A stretch of 64,000 nucleotides of DNA from Vallitaleaceae bacterium 9-2 (GTDB lineage: Bacteria > Bacillota > Clostridia > Lachnospirales > Vallitaleaceae). Shown piece after piece: positions 35,638 to 45,489 of this stretch. The stretch lies in the NCBI GenBank assembly GCA_038396585.1, contig CP121691.1, positions 3,286,001 to 3,350,000 of the forward strand, given 5' to 3'. Every line of letters begins with the position of its first letter. Positions within the stretch are counted from its first letter, which is position 1. The notes beneath the pieces are model-generated. The model was not told the origin of the DNA, did not search any database, and saw only the letters and a program-made list of their open reading frames with translations. A program made the translations under genes and the position numbers.

Positions 35638-36705
35638 TTATTCGCCGGTTATCTCACTTTTTTCATAGTATCCACTACCGACAAGAATATCTTCCCAGTT
35701 ATTGATATCAACAGATACCGGTTCAAGTAGATATGAAGGTACCACTTTAACACCATTATCATAGGTTGTTGTATCATTAACCGGCGCTTCTTTGTCATTT
35801 AATATTGCGTCAACCATTTCAACCGCTTTTTTTGCCAACTCACGCGTATCTTTAAATACCGTCTGTGTTTGCTCTCCTGCAAGAATGGATTTTACCGATG
35901 CAAGTTCAGCATCTTGTCCGGTAACCACTGGAAGTGGATTGTCGCCTGAACCGTATCCTACGCCTTTTAGCGACGATAAAATACCGATTGAGATACCATC
36001 ATAAGGAGATAATACTGCATCAATACGCTCATTTGTATAATTTGCACTTAATAAGTTATCCATACGTGTTTGAGCCAAAGCTCCGTCCCAACGAAGTGTT
36101 GCAACTTGTTGAACATCGGTTTGCCCTGATTTTACAACGAGTTTACCTTCATCAATGTAAGGTTGTAGAACACTCATTGCTCCATCAAAGAAGAAGTATG
36201 CATTATTGTCATCAGGTGATCCTGCAAATAATTCAATATTAAATGGTCCTGATTGATTTGCAAGGTCAAGGGTATCGACAATATAGGAACCTTGTTGTAC
36301 ACCGACTTTAAAGTTATCAAACGTCGCATAATAGGTAACATGTTCCGTATTACGAATAAGTCGGTCATATGCAACGACTTGAATACCTTCATCTGCTGCT
36401 TTACCTAATACATCTGTTAAGGATTCACCATCAATTGATGCGACAACCATAACTTTAACACCTTTTGTAATCATGTTTTCAATTTGAGCGACTTGGTTTT
36501 CAACGACATCTTCTGCATATTGCAAGTCTGTTGTATATCCCAACGCTTCAAATTCCTTAACCATATTTTCTCCATCAGCAACCCATCGTTCTGATGATTT
36601 TGTCGGCATTGCGATACCTACATCGACACCGCCACCTTTTGCTCCACACCCCACGCTAGAAAAAACTAGAACTGCAACAATAAGTAATGTTAATAATTTT
36701 TTCAT
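35638..36705 (-). CDS. chvE: ChvE-type multiple-monosaccharide-binding lipoprotein
   Basis: A 355-residue protein with a lipobox ending VFSSVGC (Cys20). The mature part opens [19 protein letters not shown] and continues with [19 protein letters not shown], closely matching Agrobacterium ChvE, which binds galactose, arabinose, glucuronate-like and other aldoses. It is the first gene of the chvE-gguA-gguB transporter. An AraC regulator lies 99 bp upstream. A TATAAT element at 36738-36743 (minus strand) with a weak -35 suggests an activator-dependent promoter. A paralogue of the same length is found at 59721-60788. Confidence 0.9.
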   Translation of the reverse strand: MKKLLTLLIVAVLVFSSVGCGAKGGGVDVGIAMPTKSSERWVADGENMVKEFEALGYTTDLQYAEDVVENQVAQIENMITKGVKVMVVASIDGESLTDVLGKAADEGIQVVAYDRLIRNTEHVTYYATFDNFKVGVQQGSYIVDTLDLANQSGPFNIELFAGSPDDNNAYFFFDGAMSVLQPYIDEGKLVVKSGQTDVQQVATLRWDGALAQTRMDNLLSANYTNERIDAVLSPYDGISIGILSSLKGVGYGSGDNPLPVVTGQDAELASVKSILAGEQTQTVFKDTRELAKKAVEMVDAILNDKEAPVNDTTTYDNGVKVVPSYLLEPVSVDINNWEDILVGSGYYEKSEITGE

Positions 36706-36737
36706 AATTTGCTCCTTTCATCGCTTGTTATGAATTC

Positions 36738-36743
36738 ATTATA
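36738..36743 (-). promoter_or_regulatory. -10 element of the chvE promoter
   Basis: TATAAT on the minus strand, 33 bases before the chvE start. The expected -35 position (AATACA) is poor, which suits a promoter that needs an activator such as the adjacent AraC protein or the YesN-type regulator. Confidence 0.45.
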
Positions 36744-36803
36744 AACATTACCGTTCTTTTTGTATTTACAGGAATCAGGGAATCTTTATAAAATAATGTT
36801 ATT

Positions 36804-37670
36804 TTACACATTCTTGTGCAAATACATTGCACGAAATTCTGTTGGATTAACTTTTTTGAATTGTTTAAAGATGCGATTAAACGTGGAAATACTATCAAAT
36901 CCTGATTCTAATGCGACTTGCGTGACGGATAATTCAGGGTTTTTTAGCAACGTCTCTGCGATTCTTAAGCGTTCCTTGTTGTGGAATTCAAAAAACGTGC
37001 TACCTGTATATTTTTTAAAAACTTTTGAAAAGTGATATTTTGAAAACCCTGCAATGTCTGCCACCTCTTCAAGAGATATTTTTTTCTTACAATTTAGGGT
37101 GATATACTGGCAAGCTTCTAAAATTTGACGATTTACTTGCTGCTTATGGGCTGTTTTTGGCATTCCATGACGCCCATATACGTGCATCTTACTTGTACCT
37201 AAACATATGATGATGTCATATATCAAACGACAGACTTTCATCTCTAAAAAATCCTCTTCTTCAACGGACAATCGTTGAATCTCATGAAGATTTTGCTGAA
37301 TCCTTGTCACCAGCTCCTGATTTTCACTGGATTGAATCCGACGCGTATTATAAAAAAGATGTGCTGACCTTTGAAAATCCAGACGTTGTGTAAGAAGTTG
37401 GGAATCAAATTGGAGCATGAGCGCGTTCCAGGGTTTACTTTGTTGCTTAATACCATGCAGCTCACCTGGCCAGATGAATAAAAGGTCTCCTTTATCCACT
37501 TCTACCCGTTCTCCATCAATTTCATAGATTAACCCTTCTTGCATAGAATAGATAATCTCCACATAATGATGCCAATGTAGGGGAAACGTATCTTCGACTT
37601 CTAAGCGTCGAAGATTATAAGGATAACCTCTAAAAAAATATGTCTCTTCATAGTTCGGCATTGTTTTCAT
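36804..37670 (-). CDS. AraC-family regulator with cupin sensor domain
   Basis: A 288-residue protein. The N-terminal half is a cupin fold (FPLHWHHYVEIIYSMQEGLI, about 29-48, then VDKGDLLFIWPGELHGI). The C-terminal half is a two-HTH AraC domain (about 185-285; ISLEEVADIAGFSKYHFSKV and VTQVALESGFDSISTFNRIF with the NPTEFR end). The cupin probably binds a sugar directly. It lies upstream of the monosaccharide transporter in the same direction and is a likely activator of it. Start ATG at 37670 with GAGGAG upstream. Confidence 0.9.
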   Translation of the reverse strand: MKTMPNYEETYFFRGYPYNLRRLEVEDTFPLHWHHYVEIIYSMQEGLIYEIDGERVEVDKGDLLFIWPGELHGIKQQSKPWNALMLQFDSQLLTQRLDFQRSAHLFYNTRRIQSSENQELVTRIQQNLHEIQRLSVEEEDFLEMKVCRLIYDIIICLGTSKMHVYGRHGMPKTAHKQQVNRQILEACQYITLNCKKKISLEEVADIAGFSKYHFSKVFKKYTGSTFFEFHNKERLRIAETLLKNPELSVTQVALESGFDSISTFNRIFKQFKKVNPTEFRAMYLHKNV

Positions 37671-37697
37671 CGTTCACACTCCTCAAACCATAATTTA

Positions 37698-37727
37698 AAA
37701 GGCTTGCTATTAACCACGCAAGCCTTT
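37698..37727 (-). terminator. Terminator overlapping the esterase stop codon
   Basis: AAAGGCTTGC and GCAAGCCTTT form a perfect 10-bp stem around a 10-base loop that holds the esterase stop codon; a TTTTAAATT tail follows on the minus strand. Confidence 0.7.
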
Positions 37728-38510
37728 AATCCATTGCATAAATTTTAAAATTTCCTGATCCCAAAACGCCCAGTCATGAACTCCTGGTCCCTCATAATAA
37801 TGATGTTCGATACCAATCGTCTCTAAATGCTTTGTAAAATACGCTGTATTATCGTATATAAAGTCATCCACACCACAACTTAAATATATATCGGGAATCA
37901 ACGCTTTCTTTTTACTGCTTGCAAGTTCTGATGCCAGCCATACCAAATCATGAGGCCCTTGTTCAATTTGATTGACATCTTCAAAAACAAGGCGAATATC
38001 TTTTTCCAAACGCTGCAGCCATTCTTGGGCATCTGGTGAAATCGGTTGCGACGCCGTCTGTGCCATAAGCAATGCTCCTGAAAAGGCTCCAATCGCACTA
38101 TAATTTTGTGGATATGTTAAACCAATTTTCATTGCCCCATATCCCCCCATCGAAAGTCCGGCTATAAACGTATAACGAGGGTCCTTGGTAATCGGCAACA
38201 TCTTCTTTATGTACTGTGGAATCTCTTGGGTAATATGTGTAAAGTACGGGTCTCCATAAGCCATATCTGTATAAAACGATTTGCCTCCATCCGGCATTAC
38301 GACTGCAAAGCCCAGCTCTGCTGCATACCGCTCGACAGATGTCATACGTGTCCACTTGGTATAATCGTCCGTATATCCATGCAATAAATATAGCACCGGA
38401 TACTTCCCTTCACTATCATAAAATCCTCGATCCTCATCAGGGATAATCACATGCATCCCCATATATTTATTCATGATTACCGAAGGGTAATCAATGCGTA
38501 ATAATGACAT
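37710..38510 (-). CDS. Alpha/beta-hydrolase esterase (esterase D / FrmB-like)
   Basis: A 266-residue cytoplasmic protein without signal peptide. It has the alpha/beta-hydrolase oxyanion block YLLHGYTDDYTKW (about 36-48), the nucleophile elbow GLSMGGYG (about 118-125), an acidic residue in SCGVDDFIYD (about 203) and the catalytic histidine in GVHDWAFWD (about 245). The family (EstA, acetyl-xylan and feruloyl esterases, S-formylglutathione hydrolase) cleaves acyl groups from small esters. Near sugar transport genes, deacetylation of imported oligosaccharides is a reasonable inference. A strong AGGAGGAAG ribosome site precedes the ATG. Confidence 0.82.
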   Translation of the reverse strand: MSLLRIDYPSVIMNKYMGMHVIIPDEDRGFYDSEGKYPVLYLLHGYTDDYTKWTRMTSVERYAAELGFAVVMPDGGKSFYTDMAYGDPYFTHITQEIPQYIKKMLPITKDPRYTFIAGLSMGGYGAMKIGLTYPQNYSAIGAFSGALLMAQTASQPISPDAQEWLQRLEKDIRLVFEDVNQIEQGPHDLVWLASELASSKKKALIPDIYLSCGVDDFIYDNTAYFTKHLETIGIEHHYYEGPGVHDWAFWDQEILKFMQWIKGLRG

Positions 38511-38521
38511 TTTGCTTCCTC

Positions 38522-39655
38522 CTAAATTGTCAGTTCTGATTCGAGTACCGTGTCATTTGCATTGTCACTTTGTGCAACTAAATGCTTATGTACTACAGTC
38601 CCGTCCCGTCTTGTATATTGGTATGTAATCGTGTTCTTCCCACGATGTTTGGATGTATATAAAAGCTGATCCGCATCGGCTAACGCCTCTTCAATACGGC
38701 TATGTTGTCGACACAAGACAAAGCCGCCGCTATAGGAAGTATATGCTTCGAGGCTACCTAGACGATTGGATGCTTCTTGAATCTTATTCAGCAATTCCAG
38801 CATCTTTGCTTTCGAACATCCTCGATATATAATGATAAATTCATCGCCTCCATAGCGTCCAACAACACCCTGCTCTCCAACAATATCGCGAATAGTTGTG
38901 GCCGCTTTTTTCAGTAGCATATCTCCCATGACATGACCATAGCTATCATTAATCCGTTTAAAATTATCTAAATCCACCATGCCAATCAATACTTTTGTTT
39001 CTTTACTTTGACGTATTTTGTCAATTTCTCGAAAGACATAACGCCGATTATAGATTGTCGTCAGCTCATCATGTAGGGTTAAATATGTTAATGCCTTTTT
39101 TTGCTCCTCAAGTTTATCCAGGGCATAGCGATATGATTTTGCAAAAGATTTTAGCATAAAAGCTCCTGCAATAAAGGTGAGCGGGAGTTGGTACATAACA
39201 TCTGCCATCTCCGTCTTACTGTGAAGCACTGTAAAAACCTGCGGAAATTGGTACCTCAAAAAAATCATCAACATCATGATAATCAATTCAATTGTAAAAA
39301 AGAAAAGTTGGACTTTGCCTTCAAAGAAATAGATTACGGCAATCATGATTAAAAATGAATATGCTACGGTAAACGGATTGGTGAGCGACGAATTTAGCCA
39401 TCCAAGAGGCAGCAATACAATAATCACCACGGAAAAGAATATGAAACGCGCAGGCATAACATAGCGTTGCTTTAAAAGCGCATACAAAACAAAACCACTC
39501 ATTATCAATGAAATCACCCACTTGACGTTGGCAATCATTGGATAATCAATGATTATATTAACGACAATAAGTGCAATGGACATTGCCATTGCACATGTAA
39601 GAATAATGGCAAATATTTGGTCTTCTAATCGTAAAGATTGATACTTCTTTCGCAT
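38522..39655 (-). CDS. Polytopic membrane diguanylate cyclase (GGDEF)
   Basis: A 377-residue protein with about six membrane helices in residues 15-175 and a GGDEF domain (about 190-350). The latter has DLDNFKRINDSYGHVMGDML and an intact active site GRYGGDEFIIIYRG. A short C-terminal tail follows. No separate sensor domain is seen, so the membrane part may itself sense. It lies 11 bp upstream of the esterase in the same direction. The ribosome site is weak (AAGAGAT). It is the second diguanylate cyclase in the window. Confidence 0.9.
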   Translation of the reverse strand: MRKKYQSLRLEDQIFAIILTCAMAMSIALIVVNIIIDYPMIANVKWVISLIMSGFVLYALLKQRYVMPARFIFFSVVIIVLLPLGWLNSSLTNPFTVAYSFLIMIAVIYFFEGKVQLFFFTIELIIMMLMIFLRYQFPQVFTVLHSKTEMADVMYQLPLTFIAGAFMLKSFAKSYRYALDKLEEQKKALTYLTLHDELTTIYNRRYVFREIDKIRQSKETKVLIGMVDLDNFKRINDSYGHVMGDMLLKKAATTIRDIVGEQGVVGRYGGDEFIIIYRGCSKAKMLELLNKIQEASNRLGSLEAYTSYSGGFVLCRQHSRIEEALADADQLLYTSKHRGKNTITYQYTRRDGTVVHKHLVAQSDNANDTVLESELTI

Positions 39656-39747
39656 ATCTTAATCTCTTTTCATCTATCAGACTATTTACCTTATAATTAT
39701 AACTTATATAAACAGATTAAGCAATTTAAGTTCTTCCATTTTTTGCC

Positions 39748-41580
39748 CTAAAACTCACGCAGTTTTTTACAAATGGAGACCATTGTATCTTTAATACGGA
39801 AAAGCTCACTTTCTTTATTACGCATTCTCCAAAGTCTGCTGTAGTCTTGGAACCAGTATTCAATCGCTTCGGCCAATACTTTTGGTTCAAAAATAAGTTG
39901 CTCAATAGGTTCATTTAACTCATATTTTTTTACAATCAAATAGAGTGCATTAAAAAGCTCCACGCCTTTGGTTGATACAATAAATTCTTCAATATCTACC
40001 CGTTTGTCAGCAGACACTTTCTTCAAATACCCCATTAATTGCCCTTCAATTTCAATACTCTTATGATACTTTTGATGCACCTCTTTTTCGCTATAAGATT
40101 TTATCTGTTCAAAATCATTGCGTTCAATCCACCATATCACTTCTCTAAAAGTGATTGCCTGTAGCCCATATAGTTGCTGAAGTAGGACAACTAGTTGTCC
40201 CGTACTATCGCCATAATAATGCTCACTCACCTTCGCATTGAAGTCGGTTAATGTATCACGACAATCAGGATTCCAAGACATAGCCGCACCATAAAGCATG
40301 CCTGGTAATAGGTTGGCAAAGAGATTAATGTGTCCATAATCACCCCAATCTGTATTTAAGATGCCTTCAACATGATATTTTTTCCCATAGTCGATCATTG
40401 TGGTTATATTCGAATATGCTGTATCCATATCATTCATAAAGGTATTCCATCCAACAACTGATGGACACAAATATTCTGTTCTTCCACTTTGCGCTATGAT
40501 GGCTCTTTTTTCTTCAGCAGGGCATTTGCTGTAATCCCAGTCTAAGCATATCGCATCATTAGACACCTCATGCATTAACTCAGGATAGTTAATGATGATA
40601 TCTCCCCAAAATAAAACTTGCTTATCATAGGATTTGACTATTTCAATAATTTTATTCAAAAAGTCAACATATAATCGCCCTTTTCCCAACGTCTGCGCCT
40701 TCTTTTTGTTCTTACCTTCTCCAAGGTCAAAGGTCTCATCAGCACATATATTAAATTTGTTTGATGAAAAAAGTGGAATAAACTGGGCTAGCATATCCTT
40801 GACAAATTCTAAACTCTCAGGATTATCAACATCAAGGGTATGATGCCTTTGTCGATCAATAAAGGAACGTTCATCTTTTAATGATCCCTCTAACTCACAT
40901 AAATGGTGAAATGACCGCGATGAAAGCGCTTCATATAAGTGTCCAAAGGTTGATAACGATGGAACTAGTTCAATATGACGCTTTTGACAATATTCATCTA
41001 GAAGTAGAATCTCTTCGGCGTTTAACGGGTCCGCCTCCATCCACACTTCACTTTGCGAAGAAAAAGCAAATGAATGCTCTACATAAAGCTGCAACTGATT
41101 TAATTTATAAAATGCCGCGATATCTACAAGTTTCTTTAATGTCTCTAATGTAGGGACTTTTCCCCGGGTTACATCATGGTAAAAACCTCGAACCGGAAAA
41201 AACGGTGCATCTTCAATGAAGAGACACGGAAGCGCCACTTGATACGTAGCCATCAGTTCACATAACGTATTGACGCCATAAAACAATCCGGCCGGATCTG
41301 CTGCGCATATACAAATGCATTCTTTATCAATGGTTAGTTGATAGGATTCACATGCTCCATGTTCAATCTTTAAATAGATATGTCGACCATGTATATTGTT
41401 CAAAGAACGATTAAGCATTAAACGGATACCTAATGTTTTTTCAATGTTTTCTTGTAACCATTTGCCTGTGTCTAAGTTAACATGTTCTCCTTCTAATATA
41501 ATCTGACTCTTATAATCTAGTAAAAATGTTCCTTCTTTTTGTTCAACCGCCTTAGGTTGAACCAATACCTTCAAGTCCAT
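39748..41580 (-). CDS. GH20 beta-N-acetylhexosaminidase, intracellular
   Basis: A 610-residue protein without signal peptide. The N-terminal 115 residues form the GH20b domain. The TIM barrel follows (VRGFYHDVTRGKVPTLETLK, about 130-149) with the catalytic Asp-Glu pair in NICADETFD (Asp281, Glu282), as required for substrate-assisted hydrolysis of GlcNAc or GalNAc. The C-terminal 150 residues are helical. It is the last gene of the ten-gene glycan operon, 12 bp after the kinase gene. It should release N-acetylhexosamine from imported oligosaccharides for phosphorylation by the adjacent kinase. Confidence 0.85.
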   Translation of the reverse strand: MDLKVLVQPKAVEQKEGTFLLDYKSQIILEGEHVNLDTGKWLQENIEKTLGIRLMLNRSLNNIHGRHIYLKIEHGACESYQLTIDKECICICAADPAGLFYGVNTLCELMATYQVALPCLFIEDAPFFPVRGFYHDVTRGKVPTLETLKKLVDIAAFYKLNQLQLYVEHSFAFSSQSEVWMEADPLNAEEILLLDEYCQKRHIELVPSLSTFGHLYEALSSRSFHHLCELEGSLKDERSFIDRQRHHTLDVDNPESLEFVKDMLAQFIPLFSSNKFNICADETFDLGEGKNKKKAQTLGKGRLYVDFLNKIIEIVKSYDKQVLFWGDIIINYPELMHEVSNDAICLDWDYSKCPAEEKRAIIAQSGRTEYLCPSVVGWNTFMNDMDTAYSNITTMIDYGKKYHVEGILNTDWGDYGHINLFANLLPGMLYGAAMSWNPDCRDTLTDFNAKVSEHYYGDSTGQLVVLLQQLYGLQAITFREVIWWIERNDFEQIKSYSEKEVHQKYHKSIEIEGQLMGYLKKVSADKRVDIEEFIVSTKGVELFNALYLIVKKYELNEPIEQLIFEPKVLAEAIEYWFQDYSRLWRMRNKESELFRIKDTMVSICKKLREF

Positions 41581-41592
41581 TGTTATCTCCTC

Positions 41593-42582
41593 TCACAATG
41601 CTGACAGCACTTTTTCATACATTGCATTATCATGTCTTGCTTGTTCAAATGCCCATATAACAGCCCCTGCAACCGGCGGCTTATCTAATAATACAAATTC
41701 AATACTACGCATAGCATTTTCTTTATGCCTAAGAACTGTATCTTTTAATGCGTTTAATGCCGCCGGATTACTGCCGCGTACATGTACCGAACCTGCAAGC
41801 GTGATATATAGCTTTTCATTCATAGGATAATTAAGTGCATCGATCATGCCATTAATTGATACGGCGATATCTTGTCCCATATCCTTTAAAATCTCAGTCG
41901 CTACATGATCACCTGCATTTGCCGCGTCAAACATAAGTGGCGCTAATCCAGATAGGGTCACTTCTTTGGCATCAACCGCTCGTCTTACCTGATCAACAAA
42001 TGTCTCTTTATCCTTAACTTGGAAGCGTTCAAATAAAGTCTTCGTTAACGATGTTGAGGGGCCATTTCTAAACAAAGCATTGTATACCGCTTGAACTGCC
42101 TGTGCCCCAAGATAGCTCCCGCCACCTTTTTCGCCTGTAAATTGACCTTGTCCTCCAATTTGAAGCTGTTTAGCTTTGGCATCTACACCACACACAGTGC
42201 ATCCTGTACCATTCACAGAACAAATTCCATGTCCATGGACACTTCCTACTTTGATGCCTAAAAATGCATCATTGCATACGATAAATTTTTTAAGCCCAAG
42301 CTTTTGAATCAGTGTTTCTGCTTCTATGCGCTGTTTTGATGTATCAATTCCTGCTAGACCAAAGACACTGGCTTCAATTTCTTCTATAGCAATATGATGC
42401 TTTCCTAAGAGCGTCTGTAACATTGTATCTAGGACTTTTTCCAACTCCTGAAACCCTCCGGATAACCGTTCATGGTTAGTCGTTCCAAATTCCAGTAAAT
42501 CTATTTTTTTGCCTGACCCATCAAATAATGCACAGTGTGTTTTTGTGCCTCCACCATCGACACCTAATACGTAGTTTGACAT
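41593..42582 (-). CDS. N-acetylglucosamine-type kinase (BadF/BadG/BcrA ATPase family)
   Basis: A 329-residue protein of the ASKHA fold. It opens VLGVDGGGTKTHCALFDGSG (about 4-23, phosphate-1 motif), has SVNGTGCTVCGVD (about 122, phosphate-2) and GEKGGGSYLGAQAVQAVY (about 149-166), as in GlcNAc and glucosamine kinases. It should phosphorylate N-acetylhexosamines freed by the GH20 enzyme encoded just downstream. Its start directly follows the GH4 gene's stop codon, so expression is probably coupled. Confidence 0.85.
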   Translation of the reverse strand: MSNYVLGVDGGGTKTHCALFDGSGKKIDLLEFGTTNHERLSGGFQELEKVLDTMLQTLLGKHHIAIEEIEASVFGLAGIDTSKQRIEAETLIQKLGLKKFIVCNDAFLGIKVGSVHGHGICSVNGTGCTVCGVDAKAKQLQIGGQGQFTGEKGGGSYLGAQAVQAVYNALFRNGPSTSLTKTLFERFQVKDKETFVDQVRRAVDAKEVTLSGLAPLMFDAANAGDHVATEILKDMGQDIAVSINGMIDALNYPMNEKLYITLAGSVHVRGSNPAALNALKDTVLRHKENAMRSIEFVLLDKPPVAGAVIWAFEQARHDNAMYEKVLSAL

Positions 42583-43875
42583 TTAGATAGACTCCTTTTT
42601 AAAAAACTGTGGTAAGTAGGCTTTGTTGGCTATAAGCATCTCATCTAAGGCTTGTTTTGCCTTATGATAATCCCCAATTAACGGATGTACCATCAATGCT
42701 GCAAGCGCTTCATGATAATCTCCATGAATTGCTGCTTTAGCTGCCAGTTTTTCATAAGCCTTCACTGATTGCATTAATCCGACAATATATGGGTTGTCAA
42801 AGTTTTTTAGTTCAATAGGGGTCGCCCCATCTTTATTGATTCGACACTTCACTTCAACCACATCATCTGTATCCATAAAGGCATAGGCCCCTTGGTTTTT
42901 TGTATCCACCACATGAATCTCGTTCAAATCATTTTCAATGGCATCAATAACCGATACAGCCGCTTCTGAATATAGCGATCCTCCACGTTGATTCAAAATC
43001 TCAGGGCAAGTATTTAACGTCTCGTCTTGATAAAGCTTAAGTAAGTCTTCTTCAATTCCTTGACATATTTCTCCTCGTGACTTTTCAGCCTTTTGACACT
43101 TTTCAACTTGCTGGTCTCGGTAATAATAGTAGTTTAGATAGGATATGGGGATGCCTTTTGTCGCTTTTAGCAGGTCTTCACTATAACTTGCCTGAGGTAC
43201 ATTAGACATTCCCGGAATATCCAGACCACCTTCCATGAGCTTTGGAAGTATATCTTTTTGGTCTGCATACACATTAACAATCCAGCACAGATGATTTAGC
43301 CCTACAAAGTTATAGTCAAAGACTTGAACCTCTTTGGGCACTACTTGCTTAATTTGGCGTACCATGTTAATCGGACCATTACATAAACCGACCATCTTCA
43401 CATCCATATGATTGACTATTGCTTCTGTAACCAGTCCTGATGGATTGGTAAAATTAATCAACCATGCATCCGGTGCCAACGTTTTCATCTTTTGACACAC
43501 CTTCATAATAAAAGGAATCGTACGCATAGCTTTCATCAACCCGCCTACACCTGTTGTCTCTTGTCCAAGCAATCCGTATTTTAGCGGGATACTTTCATCT
43601 AAAATCCTCGCATCAAGATTTCCGATGCGCACTTGTGTTAAAACATATGCCGCACCTTCAATTGCCTCATCCAAATCATTCGTTATGACAAGTTTTGCCG
43701 TCACTCCTGCTTCTAGCAACATGCGCTTAACAAGTCCTGAGACAATGGCATTCTTCTTAACATCGATATCCATCAAATAAAACGCATCGACAGGTAGCTG
43801 ATCTTTGCGCTTAATAAATCCATTAATTAATTCCGGAGTATATGTACTCCCCGAACCGATTATCGTTACTTTCAT
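42583..43875 (-). CDS. GH4 6-phospho-glycosidase (NAD/metal dependent)
   Basis: A 430-residue protein. It starts MKVTIIGSGSTYTPELINGF, the Rossmann NAD-binding end of GH4. NFTNPSGLVTEAI (about 146) and GLCNGPINMVRQIK (about 166, metal-binding cysteine) follow, then GLNHLCWI (about 198). The nearest characterised subfamily is the 6-phospho-beta-glucosidases (LicH/CelF). These enzymes oxidise C3 of the sugar and eliminate the aglycone, using NAD and manganese. No PTS gene is nearby; the phosphorylated substrate would have to come from the operon's kinase, so the natural substrate may be a phosphorylated N-acetylhexosamine disaccharide. Confidence 0.88.
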   Translation of the reverse strand: MKVTIIGSGSTYTPELINGFIKRKDQLPVDAFYLMDIDVKKNAIVSGLVKRMLLEAGVTAKLVITNDLDEAIEGAAYVLTQVRIGNLDARILDESIPLKYGLLGQETTGVGGLMKAMRTIPFIMKVCQKMKTLAPDAWLINFTNPSGLVTEAIVNHMDVKMVGLCNGPINMVRQIKQVVPKEVQVFDYNFVGLNHLCWIVNVYADQKDILPKLMEGGLDIPGMSNVPQASYSEDLLKATKGIPISYLNYYYYRDQQVEKCQKAEKSRGEICQGIEEDLLKLYQDETLNTCPEILNQRGGSLYSEAAVSVIDAIENDLNEIHVVDTKNQGAYAFMDTDDVVEVKCRINKDGATPIELKNFDNPYIVGLMQSVKAYEKLAAKAAIHGDYHEALAALMVHPLIGDYHKAKQALDEMLIANKAYLPQFFKKESI

Positions 43876-43889
43876 ACTGTCATTCCTTC

Positions 43890-45488
43890 CTATACATTGC
43901 CCACGATGACTTGCCCTTTTTTCACATCATATACTTGTCCATGTTCAAGTGCAATCTCACCACCGACAAGGACATAATCGATACCCTTTGGAAATTGTTT
44001 GGGTTCAATATAGGTCGCACAATCAATAATGGTCTCTAAATCAAATATGGTAATATCTGCGACATAGCCTTCTTTTAATTGTCCACGGTCATTAAAGTGC
44101 ATTCTAGCCGCCGGAAGTGCTGTGACCTTTTTTACAGCCTGTTCTAGCGTCAATGCCTGACTTTCACGAACATATTTTGCAAAGACCCGCGGAAAAGTTC
44201 CATATGAACGCGGATGCGGCATGCCATGTGCCGAAAATAAAGAGTCTGATATGATAAAGGAATACTCCAATTGCATAGTGTGAATGACATCGGCCTCACT
44301 CATATGAAAAAAGACAATCGACACATTCCCGTTTTCTTCCAATAAAATATCCAATGCACATTGGGTTGGGTCCTTGTCTTGTTCCAGCGCAATTTGGGCA
44401 ACATTCTTCCCAACATACCCTGCATTTTCTTGTGAATCCACTGAGGAAATAAGAACGTTTTCCCATCCGGTCGTATACACCAGATTGTCCCAAGTTGTCG
44501 CTTCATTTTGCATCTCATGAACAATTTTTTGTCGCATAGTCGAATCTTTTATCCGCTCTAGCGTATGGGTAATGCCACCTTCTAGTGACCAAGGCGGCAT
44601 AAGCGTCGTCAGCGTTGTTGAACCTGCTGTGTATGGATATACATCACACGTGACATCAAGCCCTTGGGCTCTTGCCTCATCTATCATTTGTATTGCTGCA
44701 TAGATTTTATCATTCCAGTTGTTTTTTCCCGCTGCTTTTAGATGGCTGATATGCAAAGATACACCGCTTTCCTTTGCAATATCTATCACTTCGCGAATTG
44801 ATGCGGTCAAACTATTTCCTTCGCCTCGAATGTGAGTGGTTACCAGTCCATTGTGGGCTTTGACCACTTGGCATATTTCAACGAGTTGCTGTTTTGAATA
44901 ATAGTTTTCAGGCACATACATCAATCCAAAGGATAGTCCCAATGCCCCCGAAGTCAACGCTTCATCCAATAACATCTTAACCGTTTCCATTTCTTTATCA
45001 GAGAGTGGTCCCGGCTCAAACCCTTTTGCTGCAATACGAAGGGCTCCATTACCTACCAATCCACCTATGTTATACCTATGTTTTTTTGTTTTTAACAGAT
45101 GTACATATTCGCCATAGCTTTTCCATGCCCATTCTTGATCAAGTTTCCCCATAATGGGTTCGCTATAATCTTGCAAAAGTGCAAGGGTCTGAGCACTGGT
45201 GGGCGCTGCTGAAAATCCGCAGTTACCATAAAGCTCTGTCGTTACCCCTTGACGCAGTTTAATCTCACCAAAGGATTCATCAAGAACCATTAAATCTGAA
45301 TGGCTATGAATATCGATAAAACCGGGGGATACAATTTTTCCTGTGGCATCAATCACTTTTTTGGCCTCGGTCATAATAGTTGAATCAAGGGCAACAATCC
45401 GACCGTTTTGTACTCCGATATCCCCAGTCCATGATGCTTCTCCTGATCCATCCACAATTCGTCCATTTTTTATAAGTATATCCAGCAT
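43890..45488 (-). CDS. N-acyl-D-amino-acid deacylase family amidohydrolase
   Basis: The start is the ATG at 45488 (532 aa), with GAGGTAAGGTG upstream. The chain has the metal-dependent amidohydrolase layout: an N-terminal beta part (MLDILIKNGRIVDGSGEASW), the HxH motif in GFIDIHSHSDLM (about 58-69), the cysteine ligand in ELYGNCGFSAAP (about 85-96), and HISHLKAAGK (about 245-254). D-aminoacylases remove acyl groups from N-acyl-D-amino acids; related enzymes act on other N-acyl amines. In this operon it is followed by GH4 and preceded by a D-threonine-aldolase-like enzyme, so D-amino-acid release from a conjugate is plausible. Confidence 0.85.
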   Translation of the reverse strand: MLDILIKNGRIVDGSGEASWTGDIGVQNGRIVALDSTIMTEAKKVIDATGKIVSPGFIDIHSHSDLMVLDESFGEIKLRQGVTTELYGNCGFSAAPTSAQTLALLQDYSEPIMGKLDQEWAWKSYGEYVHLLKTKKHRYNIGGLVGNGALRIAAKGFEPGPLSDKEMETVKMLLDEALTSGALGLSFGLMYVPENYYSKQQLVEICQVVKAHNGLVTTHIRGEGNSLTASIREVIDIAKESGVSLHISHLKAAGKNNWNDKIYAAIQMIDEARAQGLDVTCDVYPYTAGSTTLTTLMPPWSLEGGITHTLERIKDSTMRQKIVHEMQNEATTWDNLVYTTGWENVLISSVDSQENAGYVGKNVAQIALEQDKDPTQCALDILLEENGNVSIVFFHMSEADVIHTMQLEYSFIISDSLFSAHGMPHPRSYGTFPRVFAKYVRESQALTLEQAVKKVTALPAARMHFNDRGQLKEGYVADITIFDLETIIDCATYIEPKQFPKGIDYVLVGGEIALEHGQVYDVKKGQVIVGNV

Positions 45489-45489
45489 A

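Noticed and set aside
42583-43875. Calling the GH4 enzyme an alpha-galactosidase or alpha-glucosidase
   Set aside because: The N-terminal and cysteine motifs fit the 6-phospho-beta-glucosidase subgroup better, though the natural substrate remains open.
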